Source of the DNA: Antedon mediterranea
Lineage: Eukaryota > Echinodermata > Crinoidea > Comatulida > Antedonidae
DNA: 60,000 nt
Reading direction: 5' to 3'
NCBI RefSeq assembly: GCF_964355755.1
Contig: NC_092672.1
Coordinates: 12,770,501 to 12,830,500, forward strand
Part shown: piece after piece, positions 38,744 to 49,836 of the stretch
Layout: each line of letters begins with the position of its first letter
How positions within the stretch are numbered: the stretch's first letter is position 1
Notes under the pieces: model-generated
Database searches by the model: none
Told to the model about the DNA's origin: nothing
Seen by the model: only the letters and a program-made list of their open reading frames with translations
Made by a program: the position numbers and the translations under genes

Positions 38744-39498
38744 AAGGCCAATTTACACAGAAGAGCGTTAACGGTAAGCGGAAAACCGCGCATCTTGTCC
38801 CATTTATACAGCGCGTGGAATTCTCGAGCGGTGTGGTGGAAAGTGGGTGATTGTAGGCTTCGAGGCTACTGCATGTTGCAAGAACTGCTGGCCTGCATGT
38901 TGCAAGGACTAGACTGACTGTCAGTGTCAGTAGGCCTACCACACACAGGCCTAGGTTTAGACGGACTTTGCCTAATAAATGTATATTTTCTTTACACTAT
39001 CCTTAGGCCTAACCAGTCACGTCTTAGTTGTTTGCATTTCTGAATAATAATACGTTCTAAAACTAGGCTAGGCCTACTACGGCAGTCGTGTTTTACTCGG
39101 GGTACCCGAGTCTAGGACTCTCTTATCTTCTCCTCTTCCATTTCCTCCATTTGGACACTATTAAAAGTGCGATTTATAAAGTACTACTCCTCCCTTGTTC
39201 GTTGTATTATTGAGCTGGGATTTGGCATGACTATACTACAGGGACATGTCCTCAAGGCTATAGCCGAATTTTAAATTTCAAACAGGATGCAGCCATATCA
39301 CGTCTCAAAGATGGTACCGTATAGCCGTATTTGGTAGCTGATTTTGATGTGTATGTGACGTCATCCCGTCTTATGACGTCATTACAGCTTCTTTGCTGTA
39401 CCCCGAGTATCGTTCAGTGTAAATGGTCATAAGAAATAACAGATTCTATTTTTGGAATTTCCGCTTACCATTACCGCTCGTCTGTGTAAATTGGCCTT
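38744..39498. mobile_element. TIR element, about 755 bp
   Basis: The left end AAGGCCAATTTACACAG, followed by AGCG..TAACGGTAAGCGGAAA, reappears as its complement at 39460-39498, giving inverted ends of about 40 bp with few mismatches. No clear target-site duplication is seen (left flank AGGCTT, right flank TATAAG). The interior has no transposase. A smaller TA-flanked inverted repeat is nested inside at 39096-39407. It is a non-autonomous DNA transposon of unassigned superfamily. Confidence 0.65.
39096..39407. mobile_element. Small TA-flanked inverted-repeat element, nested
   Basis: CTCGGGGTAC at 39096-39105 and GTACCCCGAG at 39398-39407 form 10-bp inverted ends, with TA on both outer sides. 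It is about 312 bp with no coding sequence. It fits a mariner-type MITE that inserted into the 755-bp element. Short ends make it less certain. Confidence 0.5.
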
Positions 39499-42310
39499 TA
39501 TAAGAAGAATAATTCAAGTTATGAAAATGTATCCCCTATTTTATGGTGTCGCCATGTATGACAATCATACACCGGTGGAATTAGGTACATTACTTTCCTT
39601 CCAGAAAATACAAGGTGTACCCTTTCTTTAGATCACATTTTTACTTTCACGTAACGGCATACACATCAAGTAAAAGTCATAACTGCGTTAAAAGTATTAT
39701 ATGATAATTATTATGTTATAACTGCTTTTGTAGTAACGCACGGGGAGTATCATGGTTTTTGCTCTTTACGGTTGGATCCAGATACAGAAATACATTTTGT
39801 TAATCCAATAATACACTTAAATAAAGAGATGGAAAATGGATGTATCAATGTATGTATTACTTGGGGAAAGTTACGTAGCAATATTTTTTAAAAATTAAAA
39901 AGATTATGACACTTTCGTTTTATTTTTACTCTAAAATTAAGATTATCGTAATTTCTTGTGAACTTGTTAACTTTGTAGTTACATTTTGTTTTATTTATTA
40001 CCTTCTATAAAAGCTTCTCTGTTACATTATTTCATGATATTAGCATATTACTAAGCGGATTAGAAATGTTGGCTTTGCATTATAATTGTCTTCCAAGATG
40101 CAATAATTTTTAGTACTGTACAACGAGAGAACTTATTCTTCTCATGTTTCTACAACCCGTCTGTCACTTTCCAAGATAAATTTCACAAAGTACTTATGAG
40201 TTAATATCCCAAGGCATTGGAGTTATAACATAATACCCACATGTCATAACGTCATACTAAGTGCTCTAGGCTTTATTTGACATCTCACAAAATATTGCTA
40301 TTATCTTGGGGAAACAAGCGGAAAAATAACCCATGTATCTTGTTTAGGTAATTATTGCCTTCTACTCAATGGTTAGGCTTGCTAATATTATACGTTTTTT
40401 TATGTGCTTTTAAAATGTGTAGTAGATATTTGTTTTCACTATGTTTAATATATTTTTTTCTCACAGAAATGTGTTGTGAGTTGGAGCAGTTTGGAGTTAG
40501 GCCTATTGCTGATGGAATATTTTAAGTTTTTGTATTTAATCTTTAATAATTCTCACATTATTCTATATGAATTACGGTAATAGGGTATAATAATTAGGCC
40601 TACATAAATTAAACAAAACAACGGAAAACCATTTCGCCTAGGTTCTGAAAAATCCTCTTCCGCATCCATCAGATCCCAAACAACTTCCGTTCCGACGTGG
40701 CAAAGTAAAGAAACGAATGCCGAAACAGTGGTCGAACAGGCTATCAAACAGGGTAGTGTGGGCGTTATATATACTGTTCCGTTACGTAATTTTTCGAGTG
40801 TAATGAGGGGGATGGTGGGGGGGGGGGGGGAGGTGTAAAAGGGAGAAACGTATACAGTACATTACACGCATACGAAGGGATGATTGAGGAACATATGTTC
40901 GTACGATTCGATTTGCTTTTTTTAATCCGGGCATTTAAATGATTATCGTTTCCAGAACATGATTAAATTCCATCGTGGGGAGGGGCAGTGAATAGTCTAT
41001 GTTGTCGTTCAATTTATACTCTTCTGACGACAATAACAAAATAACGTCAAGCAGCTAAACTCATTCATATTTTATTTACAACATATCTGTCTTGTACATT
41101 AGCACGATGCATTACCGAACCACAGTATTTGCAATGGACCATAAATATATAAATCTCTCCCCTTCCCCCCCACCCACCCCCCTAATTTATTTCCATTAAG
41201 GCATTACCTCATTCATTACGTACTCGCGCATAACTAAGTGTAACTAGCGCCATCACAAATTGATTAGAGTATTATTACGGACGCCTTACAGGATCATGTT
41301 CATTTGAATCCTAATTAAGGTTAAACTGTTATTTTATTTTAACGATTCTATCTAGTGAAATGAATATTTTTTATATTTATATCTTAACATAAGTATCATT
41401 TTATTTGATTGGGAAAGGGTCAAGGAATAATTGATTTTTTTTTTAAATTGATAAAAACTATCAGACAATGTAGGTGCAAGTATTGACAGAGATATAAGCT
41501 TTTCTCCCCATTGCCCTGGGTACACATATTGTCACGAATCGTATTTCTGATTACATTCCAGATCCACAAGCAAGTCGCAAATTGATAGCTTGCGTCAACA
41601 GAAGATTCGATTTGCTTTCTTTAATCCGGGATTCAAAAAGATATTTTCATAATTGAACGAACGAACGGCCAATCTCTATAATTGTATGATTACCCGAATG
41701 ATAGAATTAATGATGTCTAAAATCCTGGCAAAGTATTAACGACCAATCAGCTTAAAAGCATAGCAAGTGACCGGGTACAAGTGGGCTTAAAGATTATTGT
41801 AACATAAGATTTATTTATATTAGGCAAAAATAATTATTTCTAAATAATAATATTCATCCTATACTATCCATATTATCTTACAGTAACATTGACTGTATTA
41901 CTGTATTTATTATTATAGGCGTGCATAGCACCCAATTCCCTGTGCTGCTGTGTATCTGCATACGACAATATTTACCCAGTGTTATAGGAAAGTTTAATAA
42001 TAAAGCATCTCAAGTGCGTCACGTGTGGTGCATGCATCATCATGTTAGTTGTGAAATACATGTGATTCAAGTATTACGGAATTTGTCTATGATACTGGAT
42101 ACCTCTAGATATAGTAGGTACCGAAAACCGCATGCTGTATACAACCAAATATTTAATAAATACAAAATTAAAACTAGTGTAAAAAGTAGTGCATTGTGCA
42201 TGCGGTATCTGAATTCTGTTCCGTACCGTACGCGTATACAATGCCTCTATAGAATATGCTCGATATAATTATTAAAACAGAAAAGTGGTCTTCAGATCTA
42301 TATGTTGAAA
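39499..42310. other. Gene-free stretch with G-run and C-run tracts
   Basis: No supportable gene. A G tract (about 40808-40832, including a run of more than ten G) and a C-rich tract (about 41161-41182) lie some 350 bp apart. A word of about 26 bp (GATTCGATTTGCTTT..TTTAAT and onward to CCGGG) occurs at about 40906 and again at about 41605 in direct orientation. Confidence 0.45.
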
Positions 42311-42442
42311 TCTGTCTACACTATCAAACTTTATTCTGACAAAAATATTAAATGTGATGTGCCCCAATATGGTCACGATAACGTCATATCACTATCTCAC
42401 TTTTTTTCGTCAAACTAGTTTGATACCGTACGTCTATACAGA
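42311..42442. mobile_element. MITE-like inverted-repeat element, copy 2
   Basis: This is homologous to 4591-4722: the same left end TCTGTCTACACTATCAAACT, a similar GTGATGTGCC...CATATCAC interior, and a decayed right end containing CAAACTAGTTTGATA. The right end has picked up several substitutions, so this copy is older or more damaged. Confidence 0.6.
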
Positions 42443-44240
42443 GTTATATAATGTAAATAAAAGTAACTTCTTGATATTTTTTTAAAGCAGATATATGATA
42501 AAGTAAATGTAATAGTGCTATTATGTCTTATCAGCAACCCAGTAAAACAGTAGACATTGATTGTTGGTGACCCCGTTGTGGTGCCGCCGACTTCATATGC
42601 AATAATATAACAAAAAAGTAATCATTGACTTTTGCTATGACGTGAAGTTTCATTACGATGCCGACATAATGGCTGGTTATTATCGACTCGGATAGAACCA
42701 TTGCTATTGTTTGTTTAATAATAATAATAATGTTCTTGTTACGGTATGTGCCTTTATTACTTGGCACAACTAAATACATGTTCATATATTACTTGTTGGT
42801 ACAGTGTGTGCGTATTGTGTCTTGTTTAATAATACTGTACATACATATCATTATTCGTAGAGGGCGCAGAGCAGAACCGCCATTACACGATATTCTACAC
42901 AATGTCCGGGAAAATCCAGCGTTGGAAGAACTGACAGTCCTCTATTGGCTGGCATCCGAAGGGAGCTTCAATACTCTCCAAATAGGCGTGGGGCATGTCT
43001 TGTTGACTATGTGGCTATGTGGTTTTCTAAAGTTACCATTGACTCCAGATGTAGAACCCTTTAGTGGAGGAAAATAGAATTTTAGTTTATAAAAAATATA
43101 ATGCTGTAACAATGAAACATTTTAGCTGATGATCAATGATGATAACAAACATAATATACAACAATCTGAGCAAATTAACGTTTAAACAAAGTCACCAACA
43201 GCAGTAAATACTATTCAATACCAGACCATCTGCCACAACAACCAGCCAATCTAAAACCAAGAAAAAGCATTACGTAGGTAGGTCTATGTATTATATAATC
43301 TGGTCATTACGTGTTGATTAAACCCATCAAGGTACATTATCATTCATTTTAACAGAACCTGGTCCTAATGGCTGATTTGCCATGGAATGAGTAAATAACA
43401 TGTTATTAACTACATTAACTCTATGTTCTGGTTTCCAGAATGCAATAAAAGTTATTTCAAATTTGGATCTTTCAAGTAAAATATATTGATCGTGACCATT
43501 GTTTGGCTAAAGCAAACACAATTATAATGTTTCCTTCATTTTTGCGATCTAATTTAAGGTCACAAACTACATTTAATGTAAAAATAAATACTATATGGTC
43601 CTATTGCGATAACTGAAGTTGTCCTCTTTAAATGGTTAAAAATGTGAAAAATAAATCGATTCTAATAATTAATTAGGCGGCCCGCTATAAATCTCAACAT
43701 GCATTGCGCGCAGAAATATTTTAGTTTTTCTTATGTAGGCCTAATTCATCCACTTTCGATCGAACGTGACGGCCAACAAATGGAAGACTCGTAACTTTTC
43801 AGCAAAAATACCGCGTTTCCCCCAATTTGTATTAACGGATACTGGCAAAAAAAACCCAAAAAGACAATTAATGCAGTCTTCACCAGAAAACGTCAGGCTA
43901 GGCCTAGCTAGCGTACGATGTTCGTACCGCTACGCTAGGCTAGGCCTAGCTTAATACAGCGAGCTAATTAGGTAGTGCATTATTTCTCTCTTTTTACCAT
44001 AATTTACTATAAAACGTACATTTAAGATACTGTATGTATACATTATTTTTACAAAATGTCAACAATCGTAGAGAATGGGTCTTTAAATTGTATTGTCAAC
44101 AAATTCTTCCTGATTTCAAGAAATTTTGAAACATTAATCAGATCAGTCACTTGCATGCTGAAAAAAACCTTAACAGCGTCTGCCGAAGTGAGTATACTGA
44201 ATTCAAAGCAAGTAAATTATGATATTTAGGCTTACCTAGG
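42443..44240. other. Gene-free stretch
   Basis: No gene that I can support. One frame at about 42840-43077 is somewhat more balanced in composition than its surroundings but shows no domain. Around 43897-43950 GCTAGGCCTAGC words form a short imperfect palindrome. Confidence 0.4.
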
Positions 44241-44249
44241 GGTGTCACG

Positions 44250-44330
44250 AAACCTAAGACCACGAAAGCTGAGACCCTCTAAGACCTAAGATCACGAAAG
44301 CTAAGACCCAACACCTAAGATTACAAATAC
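44250..44330 (+). repeat. CTAAGA-type short repeat array
   Basis: The phrase CCTAAGACCACGAAAGCTGA and close variants (CCTAAGATCACGAAAGCTAA, then CCTAAGATTACAAATACTAA) occur in a row at steps of about 31-33 bp. This resembles the decayed subterminal array of a transposon. Confidence 0.6.
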
Positions 44331-44564
44331 TAAGATATACTACAGCTTAAAAACAATACTTGTTTATCCATACATAATTTTAAACACAGTAGGTTTAATT
44401 TATTACCATAAATATAATTTAATACTACCGCAAAACATAGATAAACTCACATTATTTTCGCCCGTTGAGTAAATGTATATTTTTTCTTTACAACAAACAA
44501 ACTTGACGGGTTGTTTGTTGGTATATATTTACTCCATTGTGTTGGTTCAGAGGATGTTTTTCTT

Positions 44565-45195
44565 ACGCACCTGCCTTTCTTGTATTTTGACTCCAAATTT
44601 GTTGACTAACTTTATCCTGAACACCACACTTTAAAATTAGGACTTATAAGTACTTTCAGAAGGAGAAACACATAATAACAAATAAATAAATCCTTTAAAT
44701 TGATGATTTTACAGATGTGTTTCTTTGTATACTGTAATGTAACTCCTCGAGCTCCCCATGCTCAATGTTTTTGTTTCTATGGAGCGCCAAAAGAGCAACA
44801 ATAATAGTACAAGTATAAAAACAGAAAGAAAACGAAACAAAAAAACTTATCATGATTTTTAAATTAAAATTTATTTGCCAGTTATAATTTCTTCGTACTT
44901 GCATGATTATACTACAGTATTATCATTACAATTTTAATTTTACATTGTTCCATCCACACTGTAGATGGACTCTATATAATTTTTGCTCTTTTGACGTTCC
45001 ATAGAAACAAAAACATTGAACATGGGGTAGGCCTACTGACGTACTGTAGGCTAGTCATTTTGTGTGCGAGAAAAACGTCTGTAAAATCATCAATTTAAAA
45101 ATGTATTTGTTATTTTTATGTGATTCTTTTTCATGAAAGTGCCAATTCTAAGGTGTGGTATTCAGAATAAATGTTTGGAGTTTATTTACTTCAAA
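44565..45195. mobile_element. Foldback element, copy B
   Basis: This is a related copy of the foldback family at 26279-28320. The left arm (about 44565-44800) includes TTTCTATGGAGCGCCAAAAG, and the right arm (about 44985-45195) carries its complement followed by AAAACGTCTGTAAAATCATC. The arms face each other across about 185 bp. The GCGAGGCA-rich outer ends of copy A are absent here, so this copy is shorter or truncated. No protein is encoded. Confidence 0.65.
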
Positions 45196-45539
45196 TGTGT
45201 TTAATCCTTTAGATAATACATACACTAGAATTGTTCCAATGGCTAAACCATTCGTATGATCCATCTGCTCAACAACCTCACATCCATCCATCTTCTGTGT
45301 CTTGGCAGACCCAGCAAACAGTGGGGGAAACGTTTAAAGAGGGTAAGAAAGGGTTTTAAAATAATAATTAAAAAAAATATGTATGAATCCTTGTAGACCT
45401 AATATAAATAAACAACACACGGGGAAATATATTCGAATACCTATTAGAACTTCTTGAGAAATAAATAAATTAAATGTTAGTGTAAACCCCTCCGTAAAAT
45501 GGTCGACCAAACTGACACGCTATCTTACTTTGGTTCTAT

Positions 45540-45924
45540 ACAGTAGGCCTACACACGCACGTGGGAACGTCAAGTTTAGTTTGAAACTCCCGGGGTGTCC
45601 TCCACGGCAAAACCCGTTTTGTGATTGGTTAATGGATTTCAATACAGGCGACACACCGTCGCGACGGTTCGCGCGCGGAGAACTTGTGGTATGTGGTGTC
45701 AACACACTGTGAACAATGCGTTTTTAAAGAGAAACACAATGTAAATAATTAAATAGTGATTCACAGTGTGACAACAGTGTGTTGATACATATACCTCTTT
45801 CACACCATAACTCTGGAGACTTCCGGTTGGGGGGTTTTGACCATTCAATACATCGAGAAACTCCGGGGTTTAAAAAACAAGGCCAACAGCCATTAAGTCG
45901 CGTGCTACAATGCATAGTGATACC
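45540..45924. other. GC-richer patch, no gene seen
   Basis: Sequence of higher GC with weak internal inverted similarity (GTGTCAACACACTGTGAAC near 45697 against CAGTGTGTTGATACATATAC near 45775). Several overlapping frames of about 60 codons exist in both strands, which reflects composition rather than coding. Possibly a small transposon remnant. Confidence 0.35.
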
Positions 45925-45972
45925 GGACCGACAGACAGACCGACAGACAGACAGACAGACCGACCGACCGAC
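45925..45972 (+). repeat. (GACA/GACC)n microsatellite
   Basis: About 48 bp of GACA and GACC tetranucleotides. It abuts the left end of the Ty3/gypsy relic, which may have been broken here. Confidence 0.9.
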
Positions 45973-46260
45973 ATAGTGAACTATATTGACGCTTCAGGCA
46001 GAGGTTTAGGTGCTATTTTGATGCAGGATAATCGTCCAATCGCATTTTGCTAGTAAAACACTAACACCGACGCAATGAAATTAGCCTATAGTAATATTTA
46101 ACATGAAAGACTTGGTGTAATTCATGGCATCGACAGATTTCACCACTACCTGTTTGGACAAAAATTCGAAATAATTACTGATCACAAACCACTCGAAGTG
46201 ATAGTGAAGAAACCATTGTGTTGAAATATGTTGTACCAATTTAGATGACAAGGATTTATG
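45973..46260 (+). pseudogene. Ty3/gypsy retrotransposon RNase H fragment
   Basis: Translation in shifting frames gives the RNase H stretch of a Ty3/gypsy polyprotein: IDASGRGLGAILMQDNRPIAF with the first catalytic Asp, then a segment equivalent to YxNIxxERLxVIxGIxRFHHYLFG, then TDHKPLEVI with the later active-site Asp. At least two in-frame stops (TAG after the first segment, TAA in the second) and a frameshift kill it. The order and spacing match the reverse transcriptase/RNase H junction region of gypsy elements. Nothing of protease, palm or integrase is visible nearby, so this is an isolated relic. Confidence 0.85.
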
Positions 46261-49200
46261 TGTGTCTTAATATCAACACACACAATTTACTTTTGTTTAA
46301 ATTGTTTTCCAACGTTCCTGTCTCTGATGATTCATTAAAGCCAATGAATCCCTTAGGCGACAGCTCAAGTTTTTGTTTTAACTGTTCAGGTCTAAAGATA
46401 AACACATAGGGCAAGGTTATCCAACAATCTTGAAGTGGGATCACAACCATGAAGTGGCAAGTAATGATGCCATTTGAGAAAGGATGTAAGTGATGGTGCA
46501 ACAGAGAAGCTTCATGAGCTCTACAGATCAGGCTATTCACCATCATCGGCTCTGGATTCCATCAAATATTATTTGATGGTGAATGGCATAATATTATTAT
46601 CTTCAAGAAGGCTGTACAGATGTTGAGTACACAAGAGTCCATTGCCCTGATTTGCAATATTGTTACAGGTAACATTCTGTATTTGCTTTTTTTTTTTCAA
46701 AGTTCTACATTGCTCTTTTCAAAATTGTATACAGTTGGGAACAAGATGTTTGATTGATCTTCAAGGCCGGGCTGCATAGTGGGCGAAAACAAAAACTCTT
46801 TTAGTTAATTTTATTCTTTTAGCAGGTAAATAAAAAAGGTAGAAGAGGGAAACATATATGCATGATAAGTGCTTTTCAAGGAGATTTTAGGAAACATGGT
46901 CTTCCCCGATGTCGGAAATGTTTAGGGCATTTGACACCCTATCCCTGGGAAAACTGCTTTATAACAACCTGAAAATCGACTGAGTTGATAATGATAATGG
47001 TTTATGGTAGTGTTTTGCTTGTCTCTTTGGAATTCTTCTCTTCAAAATTGTCAATATTTTATGAATAGTAAAGTACCGTATAAACATTATTTGTAGTAGA
47101 AAAGCACCTTGGAAGCTTTAAGAAACATTTCTGGTTTTGAGAAAGTTTAAGTTGGCTGTGTTTAGTGAATACGGTAACCGGTCACTGGGTACTTTTTGTT
47201 GTATTTTTATTCAAAGCCAATTGTAATAAAGCAGAAAAAAAACTTTTATATGATTTGTTTTTCAAATGAAAAAAATGGTTTTTAAACGATATTTAATAGC
47301 TTTATTTTAGTTAGTTTAAAAAAAAAACATAAAAAGAATGTATTTTTAAGGAAATTGTAGTGTTATTTTATAACGTTTTTGAAATAATCTATAATTAACT
47401 CATTGAGGATGTTATAAATTGGTTATTTAAAGGTTTTTTTAATACCTTCTAAACTTAACGTATAAGCAGGGAGTTGTAAAATAATAATAATTATTTTAAA
47501 ACTCCCTGGTATAAGTAACTAAAAAAAAACGTTTTCATGAAACTGTTTATAAATGACTAATATTGAACTGATTAGAAACGTCATAAATTAGTTACGGTTT
47601 CAACTATTACGTTGTGTAAATAACCATTAATGAACTCTTTATATTAGAAACGTTGTTATTTGAATGTTTGTATTTTAAGTCTTAGGTACAACGCTACCCA
47701 TAATTAAACGTTTTGAATTTGTATTTTTTACGTTGTGATAAAACGGTTTGAAGGTTCGTTGTGGTGATGGGGACTTTCCCGGCCATGCCGTTGCAAAGCT
47801 GTCCGTCCGTCGGTTATCGTTGCTTCTGAGTGCAAAAAAAGAACAGAACTGCGACGAATGCCATCACCTCGTAAGCACGATCGTCGGAGCAGAAGGTGAA
47901 AAGGAAGATACAAAATTTAGACTGAAAAAATGTTTGCTTCATGTTGTTTGACATAATATAACATAAATAAAATGTGTAATATGTTATACTGTATTTGAGT
48001 GGAACATTAAAATTCAATCCTGTCTATAGGAGGTCAAGTAAACTCCTATTTTTAGTTTGTATTACTACAAGTGAAATAACCCAAAAATGATGCTGTTAAT
48101 GTTGTATTTTGCAAAAAAAAGAATTATTCAAAATCAGAAAAATAAGCAATTTAAAAACTGATTTTGAGTTAGCAAAAAAAATTATAAATTTCCTTATATT
48201 GATAAGGTAAATAAATACAACATTTTGTTTTATCAAGATTTAGTTTTGATATGTAAAATTAATATTTATATCATTTATTTATTACAGAAATAAATTTTTC
48301 CCTATATCAAAAAAAAAAAAAACCCAAAAAACACACAGAAGAGTTTAAGTGAACTAAGTTCAGGTGAGGCATTATGGAATGGAAAGAGTTACCGGTAAGT
48401 CCTGTTTACACTTGGACATTAACAAATGAATTTATATATTATAGTTTTAGGATGAAAACTTTTCTAATTTCTTTTATTGTCTGTAGACAAAATGTATTTT
48501 TATTATCTATATACTATATCATCATTTGTTTTCAAGGTGAATTTTCTTGTTTACCGATAAATAAGGTTATGTAAATAAATTGCATAGTACAGTATGTATA
48601 GTTTATTCAGAATAAAAATCATAAAGATTGCAATTTTTTTAACTCAAATGCTTGTCTTGTTTTGCATAAACAGACAAAAATGTAAAAAGAATCCATCTTT
48701 GAATAATTCCGACATTTGGTTTTCAGCAACATAAATAATGTCTTTATTTTTATTTTGAGAATCTTTTTCATAGCGGTAGGCTTATGAACACTGTACGAGC
48801 GAAAACCAGCCTGTAGAGTGCGCCGTTTATAATTGCTCTCCTTCGTGAGGAAAATCCTATAGACTGCAAACCATCGGTATGGTATGTGGCAATTCACCAG
48901 GTTCAATATTAAACCGTTCATTGGCAAAAGTTTGATATTTAAATTTATTGAGAAGACAAGGTTTACACTAACATTATTACGCTTATAACTTGTATATTGT
49001 ATATAACAATTTGACCATTTATTTCAGGGGCTTATGTCATTTTGTAGGCTTTTGATGTTAATTTCGCTAAACAAGAAAAACTTTGGTGCCATTTTTTTCG
49101 ACCATGGCAAGTGGCCGCCACTTGATTTTCAAGATGCCGGACTAACTTTAACAAAAATGATCGTGAGTGGTATCATTGGAAAGAGAATTTTATGAGTGTA

Positions 49201-49600
49201 ATGGAAATAAATGATCAGTGTTGTAAAGATTTATGTCGTCCACTGAGGGCGCATATCATAATATGCTTCGAGTATCGGACGATGTTGTGCGCTCACTCGT
49301 TTGCAGCTAATGTCATATAAACATGCCTGAAGCGTTCCAATAACCATATATTATTATGAATATTATAGTGTTTTTGGTTATTACTTGTTTTTATATAAAC
49401 CAGGAATCCTGGTAATAGGCTGTAATTGTTGATAAAAGATTTTAAAAGTTATATTTTAGTCAGTTTAGGTGACGTCTTCTTTAGGCCGACGCACGTTGTT
49501 TTCATTGTTTTGTATTCTGCGAGAGCCTCTCTCGCTCGGACAGTTTGGGTCACGTGACCCGTATGCTAATATTACCGGTACTATTGCTAATCATCCGTTT
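46261..49600. other. Gene-free stretch before the BEL/Pao composite
   Basis: No supportable gene. It contains AT-rich DNA, poly(A)/poly(T) runs (for example about 48309-48322) and the 42-bp hairpin at 47467-47508. The right end (from about 49200) becomes slightly GC-richer and may already belong to the 5' LTR of the downstream BEL/Pao element. Confidence 0.4.
47467..47508. mobile_element. 42-bp hairpin insertion with 7-bp TSD
   Basis: The element starts CAGGGAGTTGTAAAATAA and ends TTATTTTAAAACTCCCTG: inverted 18-bp arms with one mismatch, around a 6-bp centre. GTATAAG flanks both sides (47460-47466 and 47509-47515), a perfect 7-bp target-site duplication. It has the same ends as the hairpins at 24914 and 59678. 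Confidence 0.75.
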
Positions 49601-49814
49601 CTATTTATTTTGTATTTGTAGTGATAAATGAACACACACACATTTCCAGATAGCCACATTGACACCTTGCCACTTTGCAAACTCATCACCTATATGTAGA
49701 GGATTACCTATTAAAAGTTACCTTGAGTTTTACATGCTGACCACTTGTTTCATTCCGTCTGTCATTCTACCTACCTACTACCGAACCAGATATAACAGTA
49801 CATACATTTCTACA
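49601..49814 (+). repeat. Probable 3' part of the 5' LTR of a BEL/Pao element
   Basis: The sequence directly upstream of the primer-binding site ends in CA, as LTRs do, and contains ATTAAAAGTTACC near 49709, laid out like the ATTAAAGTTATA near the right end of the proposed 3' LTR. I could not find a matching LTR at the other end of the composite, and the left boundary is unknown (perhaps near 49200). Confidence 0.4.
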
Positions 49815-49832
49815 TGGTCCCTCGAGCCGGAT
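49815..49832 (+). other. Primer-binding site matching tRNA-Tyr
   Basis: TGGTCCCTCGAGCCGGAT is complementary to the 3' end of animal tRNA-Tyr (ending CCGGCTCGAAGGA-CCA) with one mismatch in 18. It lies 4 nt before the gag ATG at 49837. This position and length are right for the primer that starts minus-strand synthesis in LTR retrotransposons, and it fixes the end of the 5' LTR at 49814. Confidence 0.75.
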
Positions 49833-49836
49833 AAAA

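Noticed and set aside
38546-38917. 123-codon frame
   Set aside because: Its second half runs through the inverted end of a TIR element and its composition is unremarkable.
42730-43077. 115-codon plus-strand frame with a balanced C-terminal half
   Set aside because: The first half is low-complexity hydrophobic, no domain is recognisable, and no splice or start context supports it.
46256-46546. 96-codon minus-strand frame with a stretch faintly like protein-primed DNA polymerase B (LELSPKGF)
   Set aside because: The resemblance covers about ten residues, the expected FPH..FN continuation is not there, and no neighbouring polymerase motif is visible.
48374-48396. ATG with seven codons followed by GGTAAGT, a possible tiny first exon
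   Set aside because: No downstream coding exon can be paired with it; donor-like words are frequent by chance.
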